The translations under genes and the position numbers were made by a program. Shown here in pieces: positions 53,167-62,022 of a DNA stretch of 64,000 nt; the stretch's first letter is position 1; every line of letters starts with the position of its first letter. Under the pieces are notes generated by a model. It was not told the DNA's origin and searched no databases. It saw only the letters and a program-made list of their open reading frames with translations. Origin of the DNA: Roseiarcus sp963824475 (GTDB taxonomy: Bacteria; Pseudomonadota; Alphaproteobacteria; Rhizobiales; Beijerinckiaceae); the NCBI GenBank assembly GCA_963824475.1, contig CAWGPR010000011.1, positions 372,001 to 436,000 on the forward strand, read 5' to 3'.

Positions 53167-53505
53167 CCGTGCCTCCTCGTGTTGAGGCACGCACGAACAG
53201 CTGAATCGGATGGCCGGAGTGAGTCGCCCTGCAAAAACCTTCACACCCAGGCAGGGCCAATATCTGGCGTTTATCCACCTCTACACGCGCCTGCACCGCC
53301 GGCCGCCGGCCGAAACTGAGATGCAGGACTATTTTCGCGTCAGCCCGCCTTCCGTGCACCAGATGGTACTGACGCTCGAACAAGCTGGCTTCATTAGGCG
53401 GCAGCCGAGAACGCCCGCAGCATCGAACTGCTCGTTGATCCGACACAGCTGCCAGAGTTACTTTGACCCCGGATTCAACCGGTCAAGATCACTGTGCCGA
53501 GGTAC
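52009..53505 (-). mobile_element. IS-A copy 1 (IS630 family, 1497 bp)
   Basis: Perfect outer ends GTACCTCG...CGAGGTAC, flanked by TA on each side (52007-52008, 53506-53507). Carries a minus-strand transposase and a plus-strand winged-helix ORF. It is followed, with only the TA between, by a second copy of the same length in the same orientation. Confidence 0.93.
53210..53466 (+). pseudogene. IS-A passenger: LexA/MarR-like winged-helix protein, frameshifted (copy 1)
   Basis: Divergent to the transposase. TPRQGQYLAFIHLYTRLHRRPPAETEMQDYF-type wording (seen in TPRQGQYLAFIHLYTRLH and RVSPPSVHQMVLTLEQAGFI) is a winged helix frequently found alone or next to IS630 transposases. After GFIRRQPR the frame is lost; the continuation ARSIELLVDPTQLPELL and its TGA (53464-53466) lie in another frame. 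All three IS-A copies share this defect. Confidence 0.75.
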
Positions 53506-54665
53506 TAGTACCTCGTCACAGAGGTTTTGACTCTTTGATTTTGGTCTGATTTGAGCGTGGGCTTGGGGTAAGCGCGCCCCATTTTGGCGCGGGCTTTTTG
53601 GGTTGTGAACATCCAGTTGATGCGGGCGCATTCGGCGTTGCGTCGCTTCTCCCAAGCAGCGGTCTCGGCGACAAGCCGGGTGTAGCTTTCGATGCGCCGA
53701 TCGAGACATTGACTGGCCAGGACGCCGATCTCGATCTCGACCATGTTCAGCCAGCTGGCGTGCTTGGGGACGTAGTGGAACTCCAGCCGGCGCAGCACCC
53801 GTCGCGCTTCGTCGGCTGGGAAAGTCTGGTAGAGCGCGCCGGCGGAATGGGTCGACAAGTTGTCGAGCACCACGCGAATGCGCTCCGCCTCGGGATAATG
53901 GACATCGGTGAGGTCGCGCATGCAGACGGCGAAGTCTTCGGCGGCGCGCCGTTCGGTGACCTTCACCTTGCGCCAGGGGCGGTTCACATCCAAGAACACG
54001 AACAGGTTCGCGGTTCCGTTGCGTTTATATTCGCAGTCGTAGCGCTCGATTTGCCGCGGCTCGGGCGGGATCGGCCGGCGGACCTCGCCGATGAGCTGGA
54101 TCGGGCTCTCGTCGAAGCAGACCACCGGGCGCTCGGGATCGGGCGCTTCGGAATAAAGATCGAGCACCTCCTCCATACGGGCGACGTAGTCGGCGTCGAC
54201 CTGCGGAATGCACCACATGTCCTTGCGCCATGGCTTGAGGTCATTTTCGGCCAAGCGCCGACGCACCGTCTCGCGCGACACACTCTCGTGCGCAGTCAGC
54301 CTGACCAGTTCACCGGACAGCAACTCCAGCGTCCAGCGAGCGCGGCCCGCGGGTGGACTCGAACAGGCCGTTGCCACCAGCAGGGCTTCCTCCTTGCCCG
54401 AGAGCTTGCGGTTTGCTCCGGGGCGCGGCTCTTCGCTGAGCGCCGCCTCCAGGTTGCCGAGGACGAAGCGGCGCTTAGTCCGATAGACGGTCGAGCTGCC
54501 CACGCCGACATTGGTCGCGATCGCCTCGTCGCTGGCGCCGCCATCCGCCGCCAACAATATCTGCGCCCGCTTGAGCCTGCGTGCCGCATGCTTGCCGCCG
54601 CTCAGAAGCTCCGTCAGTTCGGTGCGTTCGGTTTGGCTGAGTTCGACCCGATAGCGTACATTCAT
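53505..54665 (-). CDS. IS630-family transposase (IS-A copy 2)
   Basis: Same 386-residue product as copy 1, with intact frame and DDE residues. Its TAG stop uses TA 53506-53507 and the terminal C of copy 1 (G on this strand), so even in the tandem arrangement the stop is supplied from outside the element. Confidence 0.92.
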   Translation of the reverse strand: MNVRYRVELSQTERTELTELLSGGKHAARRLKRAQILLAADGGASDEAIATNVGVGSSTVYRTKRRFVLGNLEAALSEEPRPGANRKLSGKEEALLVATACSSPPAGRARWTLELLSGELVRLTAHESVSRETVRRRLAENDLKPWRKDMWCIPQVDADYVARMEEVLDLYSEAPDPERPVVCFDESPIQLIGEVRRPIPPEPRQIERYDCEYKRNGTANLFVFLDVNRPWRKVKVTERRAAEDFAVCMRDLTDVHYPEAERIRVVLDNLSTHSAGALYQTFPADEARRVLRRLEFHYVPKHASWLNMVEIEIGVLASQCLDRRIESYTRLVAETAAWEKRRNAECARINWMFTTQKARAKMGRAYPKPTLKSDQNQRVKTSVTRY

Positions 54666-55004
54666 CCGTGCCTCCTCGTGTTGAGGCACGCACGAACAGC
54701 TGAATCGGATGGCCGGAGTGAGTCGCCCTGCAAAAACCTTCACACCCAGGCAGGGCCAATATCTGGCGTTTATCCACCTCTACACGCGCCTGCACCGCCG
54801 GCCGCCGGCCGAAACTGAGATGCAGGACTATTTTCGCGTCAGCCCGCCTTCCGTGCACCAGATGGTACTGACGCTCGAACAAGCTGGCTTCATTAGGCGG
54901 CAGCCGAGAACGCCCGCAGCATCGAACTGCTCGTTGATCCGACACAGCTGCCAGAGTTACTTTGACCCCGGATTCAACCGGTCAAGATCACTGTGCCGAG
55001 GTAC
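53508..55004 (-). mobile_element. IS-A copy 2 (IS630 family, 1497 bp)
   Basis: Tandem copy of IS-A copy 1, offset by exactly 1499 bp, sharing the TA at 53506-53507; right-hand TA is 55005-55006. By eye the sequence is the same as copy 1 throughout. Together the pair splits the acyltransferase gene at CTAG. Confidence 0.93.
54709..54965 (+). pseudogene. IS-A passenger winged-helix protein, frameshifted (copy 2)
   Basis: Same as the ORF in copy 1, including the break after GFIRRQPR. Confidence 0.75.
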
Positions 55005-55006
55005 TA

Positions 55007-55607
55007 GCGTCCTATGCTTGGTATTTGTGGCATTGGCCGGCGCTCGCCATTTCCCGCACGATAACTCTCGGCCGGCCCGATCTTCCCCGCGACTTATTTC
55101 TGGCGGGTGCAACCTTCTTGCTGGCAATGGCGACGTTGCATTTTTATGAGCGACCTCTGAGGTTTCATGGCGCCCTCAAGACGATGTCGCGCCGGGGACT
55201 GATCGCCGTTTTCGCCGGATCGGGCGCCTTCACGCTCGCCATTCTGGCAGGGGTTGGCCTGTGGGCGAAATACGCGCCTCTGCCGCCCCTTGAGGCTGAA
55301 GTGCGGACCGCCAAGATGGATGACCCACCAAGCACGCAGTCCTGTCTCCTGTCTAGGTCGGAGAGGCCCGCGCACCCGGATGAACTCCGCCCTGCTTGCC
55401 TTGAGTTCAGGATCAGACCCGCGTGTTATCATCTGGGGCGACTCGTTCGCTGATCGATTGTCCCCAGCCATCAGTGACTGGGCGCGAAGCAGAAACCCCT
55501 CGGTCGGAGTCGAACAGTTGACCAAGGCCGCGTGTGCGCCGCTGCTGCATGTGCTGCCCTTGAGTCCGTTCGGGCCGGACTATGGGTGCCAGGCGTTCAA
55601 TGACCTA
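55007..55607 (+). pseudogene. Acyltransferase-SGNH gene, segment 2 of 3 (end of membrane domain, start of SGNH)
   Basis: Continues ASYAWYLWHWPALAISRTITLG, HFYERPLRFHGAL, a last membrane helix (FAGSGAFTLAILAGVGLW) and the start of the SGNH hydrolase domain: CLESGSDPRVIIWGDSFADRLS holds the catalytic Ser in WGDSFAD. The frame needs removal of one T in GAGTTC (55403-55408; GAACTC on the other strand). The segment ends at FNDL, CTA 55605-55607, where the second IS block is inserted. Confidence 0.9.
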
Positions 55608-56671
55608 AGCAGAGATTCTTGGCATGGCCAACGGATTGGGGATGCGCTCGCGGTTGAGATCGATGACGGCGTCATGGATGGCTTGGTCGAGGGCGGCGAC
55701 GTCTGTGAAGGTCTGGTGGGCGAGGTGATGGGCCTTAAGATCGCGCCAGACCGGCTCGATTTCATTGAGTTCGGGGGCGTATTTCGGCAGCCACTCGACG
55801 GTGAGCCAGTGTGCGCGGGCGGCCAGGGCGGCGAGCGAGCGTTTGCTGGTGTGGATCGGACCATTGTCCTCGACCAGCACGACCGGCTTGGCCTGTCGCC
55901 CGGGCTGCGGTCCAAAGAGACGGTCGAGTTGCTCCAGATGGGCGATGAAATCGCTGCTGCGCTTGGTCGGGCTGGTATGGACGATGAGTTGGCGCGTGAC
56001 GTGATCGAGCGACCCCAGCATCGCGACCTTCTTGGCCTGCCCCGGCGCCGGCACCCGCAAGTCCGCCCCCGACTTCGCCCAGGCGCGGGCGAGATAGGGA
56101 TGCGTCAGCGCCTCGCTCTCATCGCCGTAGAGAAGGACAATGTCGCCCGCTTCGGCCTGCTGTTTGCGCAGTTGCAGGCGCAGGCCCACCCGTTCCACCT
56201 CGTTTTCCGTCTGACGTCCCTTCAGCGTGTGCCGGGGCCGCCGCCAACGGAACTTTTTTTTCGCAAGGCCTTGGACAGTTGCGAACGGCTGATGCGCACG
56301 CCCTCGCGCGCTTCGATCTCGGCGCGAAGGCGGGGGATCGTCCAGTTGCGCCGGTCGGCCACAGGTTCTTCCAGCAACGGGGTGACGACGCGCAAGGCGG
56401 CTTCACTCTTCACCGGAGGCGGGCCTGGCGCGATGCTGGTCTTCAGCGCCGCAACACCGCCGGCGGTGAAGTCGCTGCGCCACAGGCGAACCGTATCTTC
56501 GCGCACGCCAAACGCCTCGGCGATCTTGGAGCTGGTCCAACCCGCCAGCGTCAAAAGCACGGCGCGCGCCCGGTCCGCCTCGCCGCGATCCCGTGAATCG
56601 CCAAGAGCCAAGAGGCCAGCGCGTTGTTCATCGCTCGCCGTAACCGGAGACTTTCCCGCCATGCCATCCAC
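55605..56671 (-). CDS. IS630-family transposase (IS-B), two frames joined by A8 slippage
   Basis: First frame (from 56671): HTH part ALGDSRDRGEADRARAVLLTLAGWTSSKIAEAFGVREDTVRLW, shown by GWTSSKIAEAFGVREDTVRLW without its flanks, and SRSQLSKALRKK. Second frame: YGDESEALTHPYLARAW (Asp), VVLVEDNGPIHTSK (Asp) and KYAPELNEIEPVW (Glu). The frames meet at a run of eight A on this strand (56254-56261), a normal programmed frameshift site in IS630 elements. The TAG stop is again formed by TA plus the flanking C/G of the target (55605-55607). Confidence 0.85.
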
Positions 56672-56738
56672 CTTGCAAATCGGCGCAGACAGCGAACCGC
56701 AAAAAACCTATCCGTTGGTTAGCCAAACGGAATCTGCT
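55608..56738 (-). mobile_element. IS-B (IS630 family, 1131 bp)
   Basis: Ends AGCAGA...TCTGCT with further inverted similarity inside (TGGC...CCAACGGAT), flanked by TA at 55606-55607 and 56739-56740. Carries a two-frame transposase joined by a poly-A slip site. Different family branch from IS-A and IS-C. Confidence 0.88.
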
Positions 56739-56740
56739 TA

Positions 56741-57976
56741 GTCGGCCAATTCAGTCAGATTGACGGGTAGAGGTGTTTGAGTTCGATGCGAGCGTTTGGG
56801 GTTGTGAAGTGCCAATTGGCCTTGGCGTGATTGGTATTGCGGTCCTTCTCCCAGGCGGCGACTTCCTCGACGAGGGTTTGTTTGTCAGGGATGCGGCGGT
56901 CGAGACATTGGGACGATAGGACGCCGAGTTCCAACTCCGCCAGATTAAGCCAGCTGCCGTGCTTTGGCGTGTAATGCCATTCGAACCGCTCGACCAGCCG
57001 CCTGGCTTCGGCGGGCGGAAAGGCTTCGTAGAGTGACGCCTTGCTGTGGATGTTGAGATTGTCCTGGACCAGAACGATGGTCTGGGCGGCGGAAAAGTGG
57101 ATATCGGCCACGTCTTTCAAGAGGTGAGCATAATCCACGGCGGTGTGGCGATCTGTGACTTTGATATGGCGCCAACCTTCGAGCGGCGCGAACAGCATGA
57201 ACAGGTTGGCGGTTCCATTGCGCTCGTACTCGCAATCGCAACGGGCCGGGCGCCCGGTTTCATCGGGATCGTCGCTCGCGTCTCGGCGAGGAGTTGCTTT
57301 GAGGTCTCGTCCAGGCAAACCAGCGGACGATCGGGATCGCGTGGCCGCGTGTAGACGGCCAGCACGTCTTCCATCGCCGCTACGAACGCGCCGTTGGCCT
57401 TGGGCGGGATGACCCAGCACTGTCGGCGATGGGGCTGGAGAATGTTTTTTTGAGCGCCCGCCCGATCGTTGAGTCGCTGGCGCGATCAACAATGCGGAGT
57501 TCCACGACCTTGCTCTCCAACAACCGCAAGGTCCAGCGTGCGCGGCCCTTGGGCGGTTTGGAACAAGCCAAGGCAATCAGTTTGGCTTCCTTCTCGCCGT
57601 CGAAAATCCGCGCAACCGCCGGCGTCGCGCGTTGCTTGCGGCTCAACACCGCCTCGAAGCCCTCTTCCACCAGTTGCTTGCGCACCCGGTAAACCATGGA
57701 TGGGCTGGTCTCCAGCGCTTCGATGATCCGGCCGTCGCTCCAGCCTTCCCCGGCTTCCGAGACATCGGCCTTCAACAAGATCCGCGCCCTCAGCAACCGC
57801 TGGGCCGGGCTCTTTCCTTTACGGATGAGGGCTTCAAGTTGCTCCCGCTCATCCGGGCTCAACCGCACCACATACTTCTTTACTGAAATCTCCTTCGCAG
57901 CCATGATCGCCTCCGTCGTCCGCACCGTCGACGAAGCGAATCATCAAAACCTTTCAAATTGATTGAAGCGGGCGAC
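56741..57976 (-). mobile_element. IS-C copy 1 (IS630 family, 1236 bp)
   Basis: Starts GTCGGCCAATTCAGTCAGATTGA and ends with the inverted relative CTTTCAAATTGATTGAAGCG-GGCGAC; TA on each side (56739-56740, 57977-57978). The transposase is broken by a one-base deletion that also exists in copy 2. Confidence 0.88.
56755..57904 (-). pseudogene. IS630-family transposase (IS-C copy 1), broken
   Basis: Starts at ATG 57904 (AAKEISVKKYVVRLSPDERE) with an HTH (SDGRIIEALETSPSMVYRVRKQL). The frame changes at an A7 run (57445-57451) to KNILQPHRRQCWVIPPKANG...PLVCLDETSKQLL (first Asp), probably programmed slippage. A second change near 57245-57260 leads to GRPARCDCEYERNGTANLF, VLVQDNLNIHSKASL (Asp) and HGSWLNLAELELGVL (Glu); here one C is missing from CCGGGC(C)GCCC. 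The element is unlikely to move itself. Confidence 0.8.
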
Positions 57977-57978
57977 TA

Positions 57979-59476
57979 GTACCTCGGCACAGTGATCTTG
58001 ACCGGTTGAATCCGGGGTCAAAGTAACTCTGGCAGCTGTGTCGGATCAACGAGCAGTTCGATGCTGCGGGCGTTCTCGGCTGCCGCCTAATGAAGCCAGC
58101 TTGTTCGAGCGTCAGTACCATCTGGTGCACGGAAGGCGGGCTGACGCGAAAATAGTCCTGCATCTCAGTTTCGGCCGGCGGCCGGCGGTGCAGGCGCGTG
58201 TAGAGGTGGATAAACGCCAGATATTGGCCCTGCCTGGGTGTGAAGGTTTTTGCAGGGCAACTCACTCCGGCCATCCAATTCAGCTGTTCGTGCGTGCCTC
58301 AACACGAGGAGGCACGGATGAATGTACGCTATCGGGTCGAACTCAGCCAAACCGAACGCACCGAACTGACGGAGCTTCTGAGCGGCGGCAAGCATGCGGC
58401 ACGCAGGCTCAAGCGGGCGCAGATATTGTTGGCGGCGGATGGCGGCGCCAGCGACGAGGCGATCGCGACCAATGTCGGCGTGGGCAGCTCGACCGTCTAT
58501 CGGACTAAGCGCCGCTTCGTCCTCGGCAACCTGGAGGCGGCGCTCAGCGAAGAGCCGCGCCCCGGAGCAAACCGCAAGCTCTCGGGCAAGGAGGAAGCCC
58601 TGCTGGTGGCAACGGCCTGTTCGAAGTCCACCCGCGGGCCGCGCTCGCTGGACGCTGGAGTTGCTGTCCGGTGAACTGGTCAGGCTGACTGCGCACGAGA
58701 GTGTGTCGCGCGAGACGGTGCGTCGGCGCTTGGCCGAAAATGACCTCAAGCCATGGCGCAAGGACATGTGGTGCATTCCGCAGGTCGACGCCGACTACGT
58801 CGCCCGTATGGAGGAGGTGCTCGATCTTTATTCCGAAGCGCCCGATCCCGAGCGCCCGGTGGTCTGCTTCGACGAGAGCCCGATCCAGCTCATCGGCGAG
58901 GTCCGCCGGCCGATCCCGCCCGAGCCGCGGCAAATCGAGCGCTACGACTGCGAATATAAACGCAACGGAACCGCGAACCTGTTCGTGTTCTTGGATGTGA
59001 ACCGCCCCTGGCGCAAGGTGAAGGTCACCGAACGGCGCGCCGCCGAAGACTTCGCCGTCTGCATGCGCGACCTCACCGATGTCCATTATCCCGAGGCGGA
59101 GCGCATTCGCGTGGTGCTCGACAACTTGTCGACCCATTCCGCCGGCGCGCTCTACCAGACTTTCCCAGCCGACGAAGCGCGACGGGTGCTGCGCCGGCTG
59201 GAGTTCCACTACGTCCCCAAGCACGCCAGCTGGCTGAACATGGTCGAGATCGAGATCGGCGTCCTGGCCAGTCAATGTCTCGATCGGCGCATCGAAAGCT
59301 ACACCCGGCTTGTCGCCGAGACCGCTGCTTGGGAGAAGCGACGCAACGCCGAATGCGCCCGCATCAACTGGATGTTCACAACCCAAAAAGCCCGCGCCAA
59401 AATGGGGCGCGCTTACCCCAAGCCCACGCTCAAATCAGACCAAAATCAAAGAGTCAAAACCTCTGTGACGAGGTAC
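57979..59476 (+). mobile_element. IS-A copy 3 (inverted, 1498 bp)
   Basis: Third IS-A, opposite orientation, between the two IS-C copies, TA at 57977-57978 and 59477-59478. One base longer than copies 1 and 2: GAGTC of those copies reads GAAGTC here (58623-58628). A few substitutions also separate it (e.g. in the passenger start region). Confidence 0.92.
58018..58274 (-). pseudogene. IS-A passenger winged-helix protein, frameshifted (copy 3)
   Basis: Opposite strand to the transposase, same product and same frame break as in copies 1 and 2. Confidence 0.72.
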
Positions 59477-59479
59477 TAG
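58318..59479 (+). CDS. IS630-family transposase (IS-A copy 3), frame broken by one base
   Basis: Same protein as copies 1 and 2, but an extra A at GAAGTC (58623-58628) shifts the frame after LLVATACS. The rest (PPAGRARWTLELLSGELVRLTAHESVSRETVRRRL and the DDE blocks) is intact. Stop TAG = TA 59477-59478 plus G of IS-C. Because the insertion sits in a GANTC site, it may be a sequence error and the gene may be intact. Confidence 0.88.
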
Positions 59480-60018
59480 TCGGCCAATTCAGTCAGATTG
59501 ACGGGTAGAGGTGTTTGAGTTCGATGCGAGCGTTTGGGGTTGTGAAGTGCCAATTGGCCTTGGCGTGATTGGTATTGCGGTCCTTCTCCCAGGCGGCGAC
59601 TTCCTCGACGAGGGTTTGTTTGTCAGGGATGCGGCGGTCGAGACATTGGGACGATAGGACGCCGAGTTCCAACTCCGCCAGATTAAGCCAGCTGCCGTGC
59701 TTTGGCGTGTAATGCCATTCGAACCGCTCGACCAGCCGCCTGGCTTCGGCGGGCGGAAAGGCTTCGTAGAGTGACGCCTTGCTGTGGATGTTGAGATTGT
59801 CCTGGACCAGAACGATGGTCTGGGCGGCGGAAAAGTGGATATCGGCCACGTCTTTCAAGAGGTGAGCATAATCCACGGCGGTGTGGCGATCTGTGACTTT
59901 GATATGGCGCCAACCTTCGAGCGGCGCGAACAGCATGAACAGGTTGGCGGTTCCATTGCGCTCGTACTCGCAATCGCAACGGGCCGGGCGCCCGGTTTCA
60001 TCGGGATCGTCGCTCGCG

Positions 60019-61315
60019 GGGACTGTCAGGAATTTCGTGCGTGGGGCCATAATCGCGTCGATGGAGGGCGAGTATGGCGATCAAGAAGGACACGCTGGAC
60101 GATCTTTTGGCTGGCCGCGACCCGAAGGCTGTGTTTTCGAAGGACGGTCTTTTCGATGAGCTGAAGAAGGCTCTGGCGGAACGGGTGCTGAACGCCGAGC
60201 TCGACGATCATCTCGACAATGAAGCCGCGGAGGGTTCCCGGAACCGGCGCAACGGCTCTTCAAAGAAGACGGTCCTGACGGAGACGGCCAAGATCAACAT
60301 CCGCATTCCGCGCGATCGGGAAGGCACATTCGATCCGAAGCTGATCCAGCGCTACCAGCGGCGGTTTCCCGGCTTCGACGACAAGATCGTGTCGATGTAC
60401 GCGCGCGGCATGACGGTTCGCGAGATCCAGGGCCATCTCCTAGAGCTTTACGGGCTGGAGGTGTCGCCGGACCTGATTTCGACGGTCACCGACGCCGTGC
60501 TCGAGACCGTGGCCGAATGGCAGAACCGGCCGCTCGAGACGAGCTATCCGCTGGTTTTCTTCGACGCCATCAGGGTCAAGATCCGCGACGAAGGCCTGGT
60601 GCGCAACAAGGCTGTCTATCTCGCGCTTGGCGTCGCAGCAGATGGAACGAAGGACATTCTCGGGCTCTGGATCGAGACGACCGAGGGCGCCAAATTCTGG
60701 CTCAAGGTGATGAACGAGCTGAAGGCCCGCGGCGTCGAGGACATCCTGATCGCCGTCGTCGACGGCCTGAAGGGCTTTCCGGAGGCGATCGAGGCGGTCT
60801 TTCCGCAGGCCACGGTTCAAACCTGCATCGTCCATCTCATCCGCAATTCGCTGGATTTCGTGTCCTGGAAAGACCGGAAGCCCGTCGTCGCCGAGCTACG
60901 GAAAATCTACCGCGCCGCCGACGCCGAGGCCGGCCGCAAGGCCTTGGAGGCCTTCGAGGACGGCTCATGGGGCCGCAAATATGCGGCGATCGGCCAGATC
61001 TGGCGGCGACAATGGGAGCAGATCATCCCGTTCTTCGCCTTCGCTCCGGCCGTGCGCAAAATCGTCTACACCACGAATGCTATCGAGGCCTTGAACGCCA
61101 AGCTGCGACGGGCCGTGCGGGCGAGAGGCCATTTCCCCAGCGACGAGGCGGCGACCAAGCTCATTTTCCTGGTCTTGCGCCAGGTCGCTCAGCAATGGAA
61201 AATGCCGCCCCGCGAATGGGCCGAGGCTAAGACCCAGTTCGCCATCATGTTCGGCGATCGCTTCGTCAGAACCTGATGGAAACCCGGCTCCGCGCACAAG
61301 ATTTCCGACAGTCCC
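60019..61315 (+). mobile_element. IS256-family insertion sequence, 1297 bp
   Basis: Inverted ends GGGACTGTC(A/G)GGAAT-like at 60019 and 61315, with a 9-bp direct repeat TCGCTCGCG on both sides (60010-60018 and 61316-61324); 8-9 bp duplications are the IS256 norm. It lies inside IS-C copy 2 and is the youngest insertion that can be ordered here. Confidence 0.93.
60074..61276 (+). CDS. IS256-family transposase
   Basis: Mutator-type transposase of 400 residues, complete: DDLLAGRDPKAVFSKDGLFDELKKALAERVLNAELDDHL (seen by LFDELKKALAERVLNAELDDHL ends), YARGMTVREIQGHLLELYG, catalytic Asp in FFDAIRVKIRDEG, DILIAVVDGLKGFPEAI (Asp), CIVHLIRNS and Glu in YTTNAIEALNAKLRRAVR. No frame defect, so this copy could be active. 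Confidence 0.94.
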   Translation: MAIKKDTLDDLLAGRDPKAVFSKDGLFDELKKALAERVLNAELDDHLDNEAAEGSRNRRNGSSKKTVLTETAKINIRIPRDREGTFDPKLIQRYQRRFPGFDDKIVSMYARGMTVREIQGHLLELYGLEVSPDLISTVTDAVLETVAEWQNRPLETSYPLVFFDAIRVKIRDEGLVRNKAVYLALGVAADGTKDILGLWIETTEGAKFWLKVMNELKARGVEDILIAVVDGLKGFPEAIEAVFPQATVQTCIVHLIRNSLDFVSWKDRKPVVAELRKIYRAADAEAGRKALEAFEDGSWGRKYAAIGQIWRRQWEQIIPFFAFAPAVRKIVYTTNAIEALNAKLRRAVRARGHFPSDEAATKLIFLVLRQVAQQWKMPPREWAEAKTQFAIMFGDRFVRT

Positions 61316-62022
61316 TCGCTCGCGTCTCGGCGAGGAGTTGCTTTGAGGTCTCGTCCAGGCAAACCAGCGGACGATCGGGATCGCGTGGCCGCGTGTAGAC
61401 GGCCAGCACGTCTTCCATCGCCGCTACGAACGCGCCGTTGGCCTTGGGCGGGATGACCCAGCACTGTCGGCGATGGGGCTGGAGAATGTTTTTTTGAGCG
61501 CCCGCCCGATCGTTGAGTCGCTGGCGCGATCAACAATGCGGAGTTCCACGACCTTGCTCTCCAACAACCGCAAGGTCCAGCGTGCGCGGCCCTTGGGCGG
61601 TTTGGAACAAGCCAAGGCAATCAGTTTGGCTTCCTTCTCGCCGTCGAAAATCCGCGCAACCGCCGGCGTCGCGCGTTGCTTACGGCTCAACACCGCCTCG
61701 AAGCCCTCTTCCACCAGTTGCTTGCGCACCCGGTAAACCATGGATGGGCTGGTCTCCAGCGCTTCGATGATCCGGCCGTCGCTCCAGCCTTCCCCGGCTT
61801 CCGAGACATCGGCCTTCAACAAGATCCGCGCCCTCAGCAACCGCTGGGCCGGGCTCTTTCCTTTACGGATGAGGGCTTCAAGTTGCTCCCGCTCATCCGG
61901 GCTCAACCGCACCACATACTTCTTTACTGAAATCTCCTTCGCAGCCATGATCGCCTCCGTCGTCCGCACCGTCGACGAAGCGAATCATCAAAACCTTTCA
62001 AATTGATTGAAGCGGGCGACTA

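Larger units (their letters stand above)
59493..61948 (-). pseudogene. IS630-family transposase (IS-C copy 2), broken and interrupted
   Basis: N-terminal part from ATG 61948 down to 61325 and C-terminal part 59493-60018, separated by the IS256 insertion. It contains the same A7 slip run and the same one-base deletion as copy 1, so it was already defective before the IS256 arrived. Confidence 0.85.
59479..62020 (-). mobile_element. IS-C copy 2, split by an IS256 element
   Basis: Left part 59479-60018 and right part 61325-62020 (plus one 9-bp target repeat) add up to 1236 bp, the length of copy 1. TA at 59477-59478 and 62021-62022. It has the same defective transposase and at least one substitution against copy 1 (TTGCTTGCGG versus TTGCTTACGG). 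Confidence 0.9.

Noticed and set aside
52099..53319. Plus-strand 406-codon open frame within IS-A (and the equivalents in the other copies)
   Set aside because: Antisense shadow of the transposase gene; repeated only because the IS is repeated.
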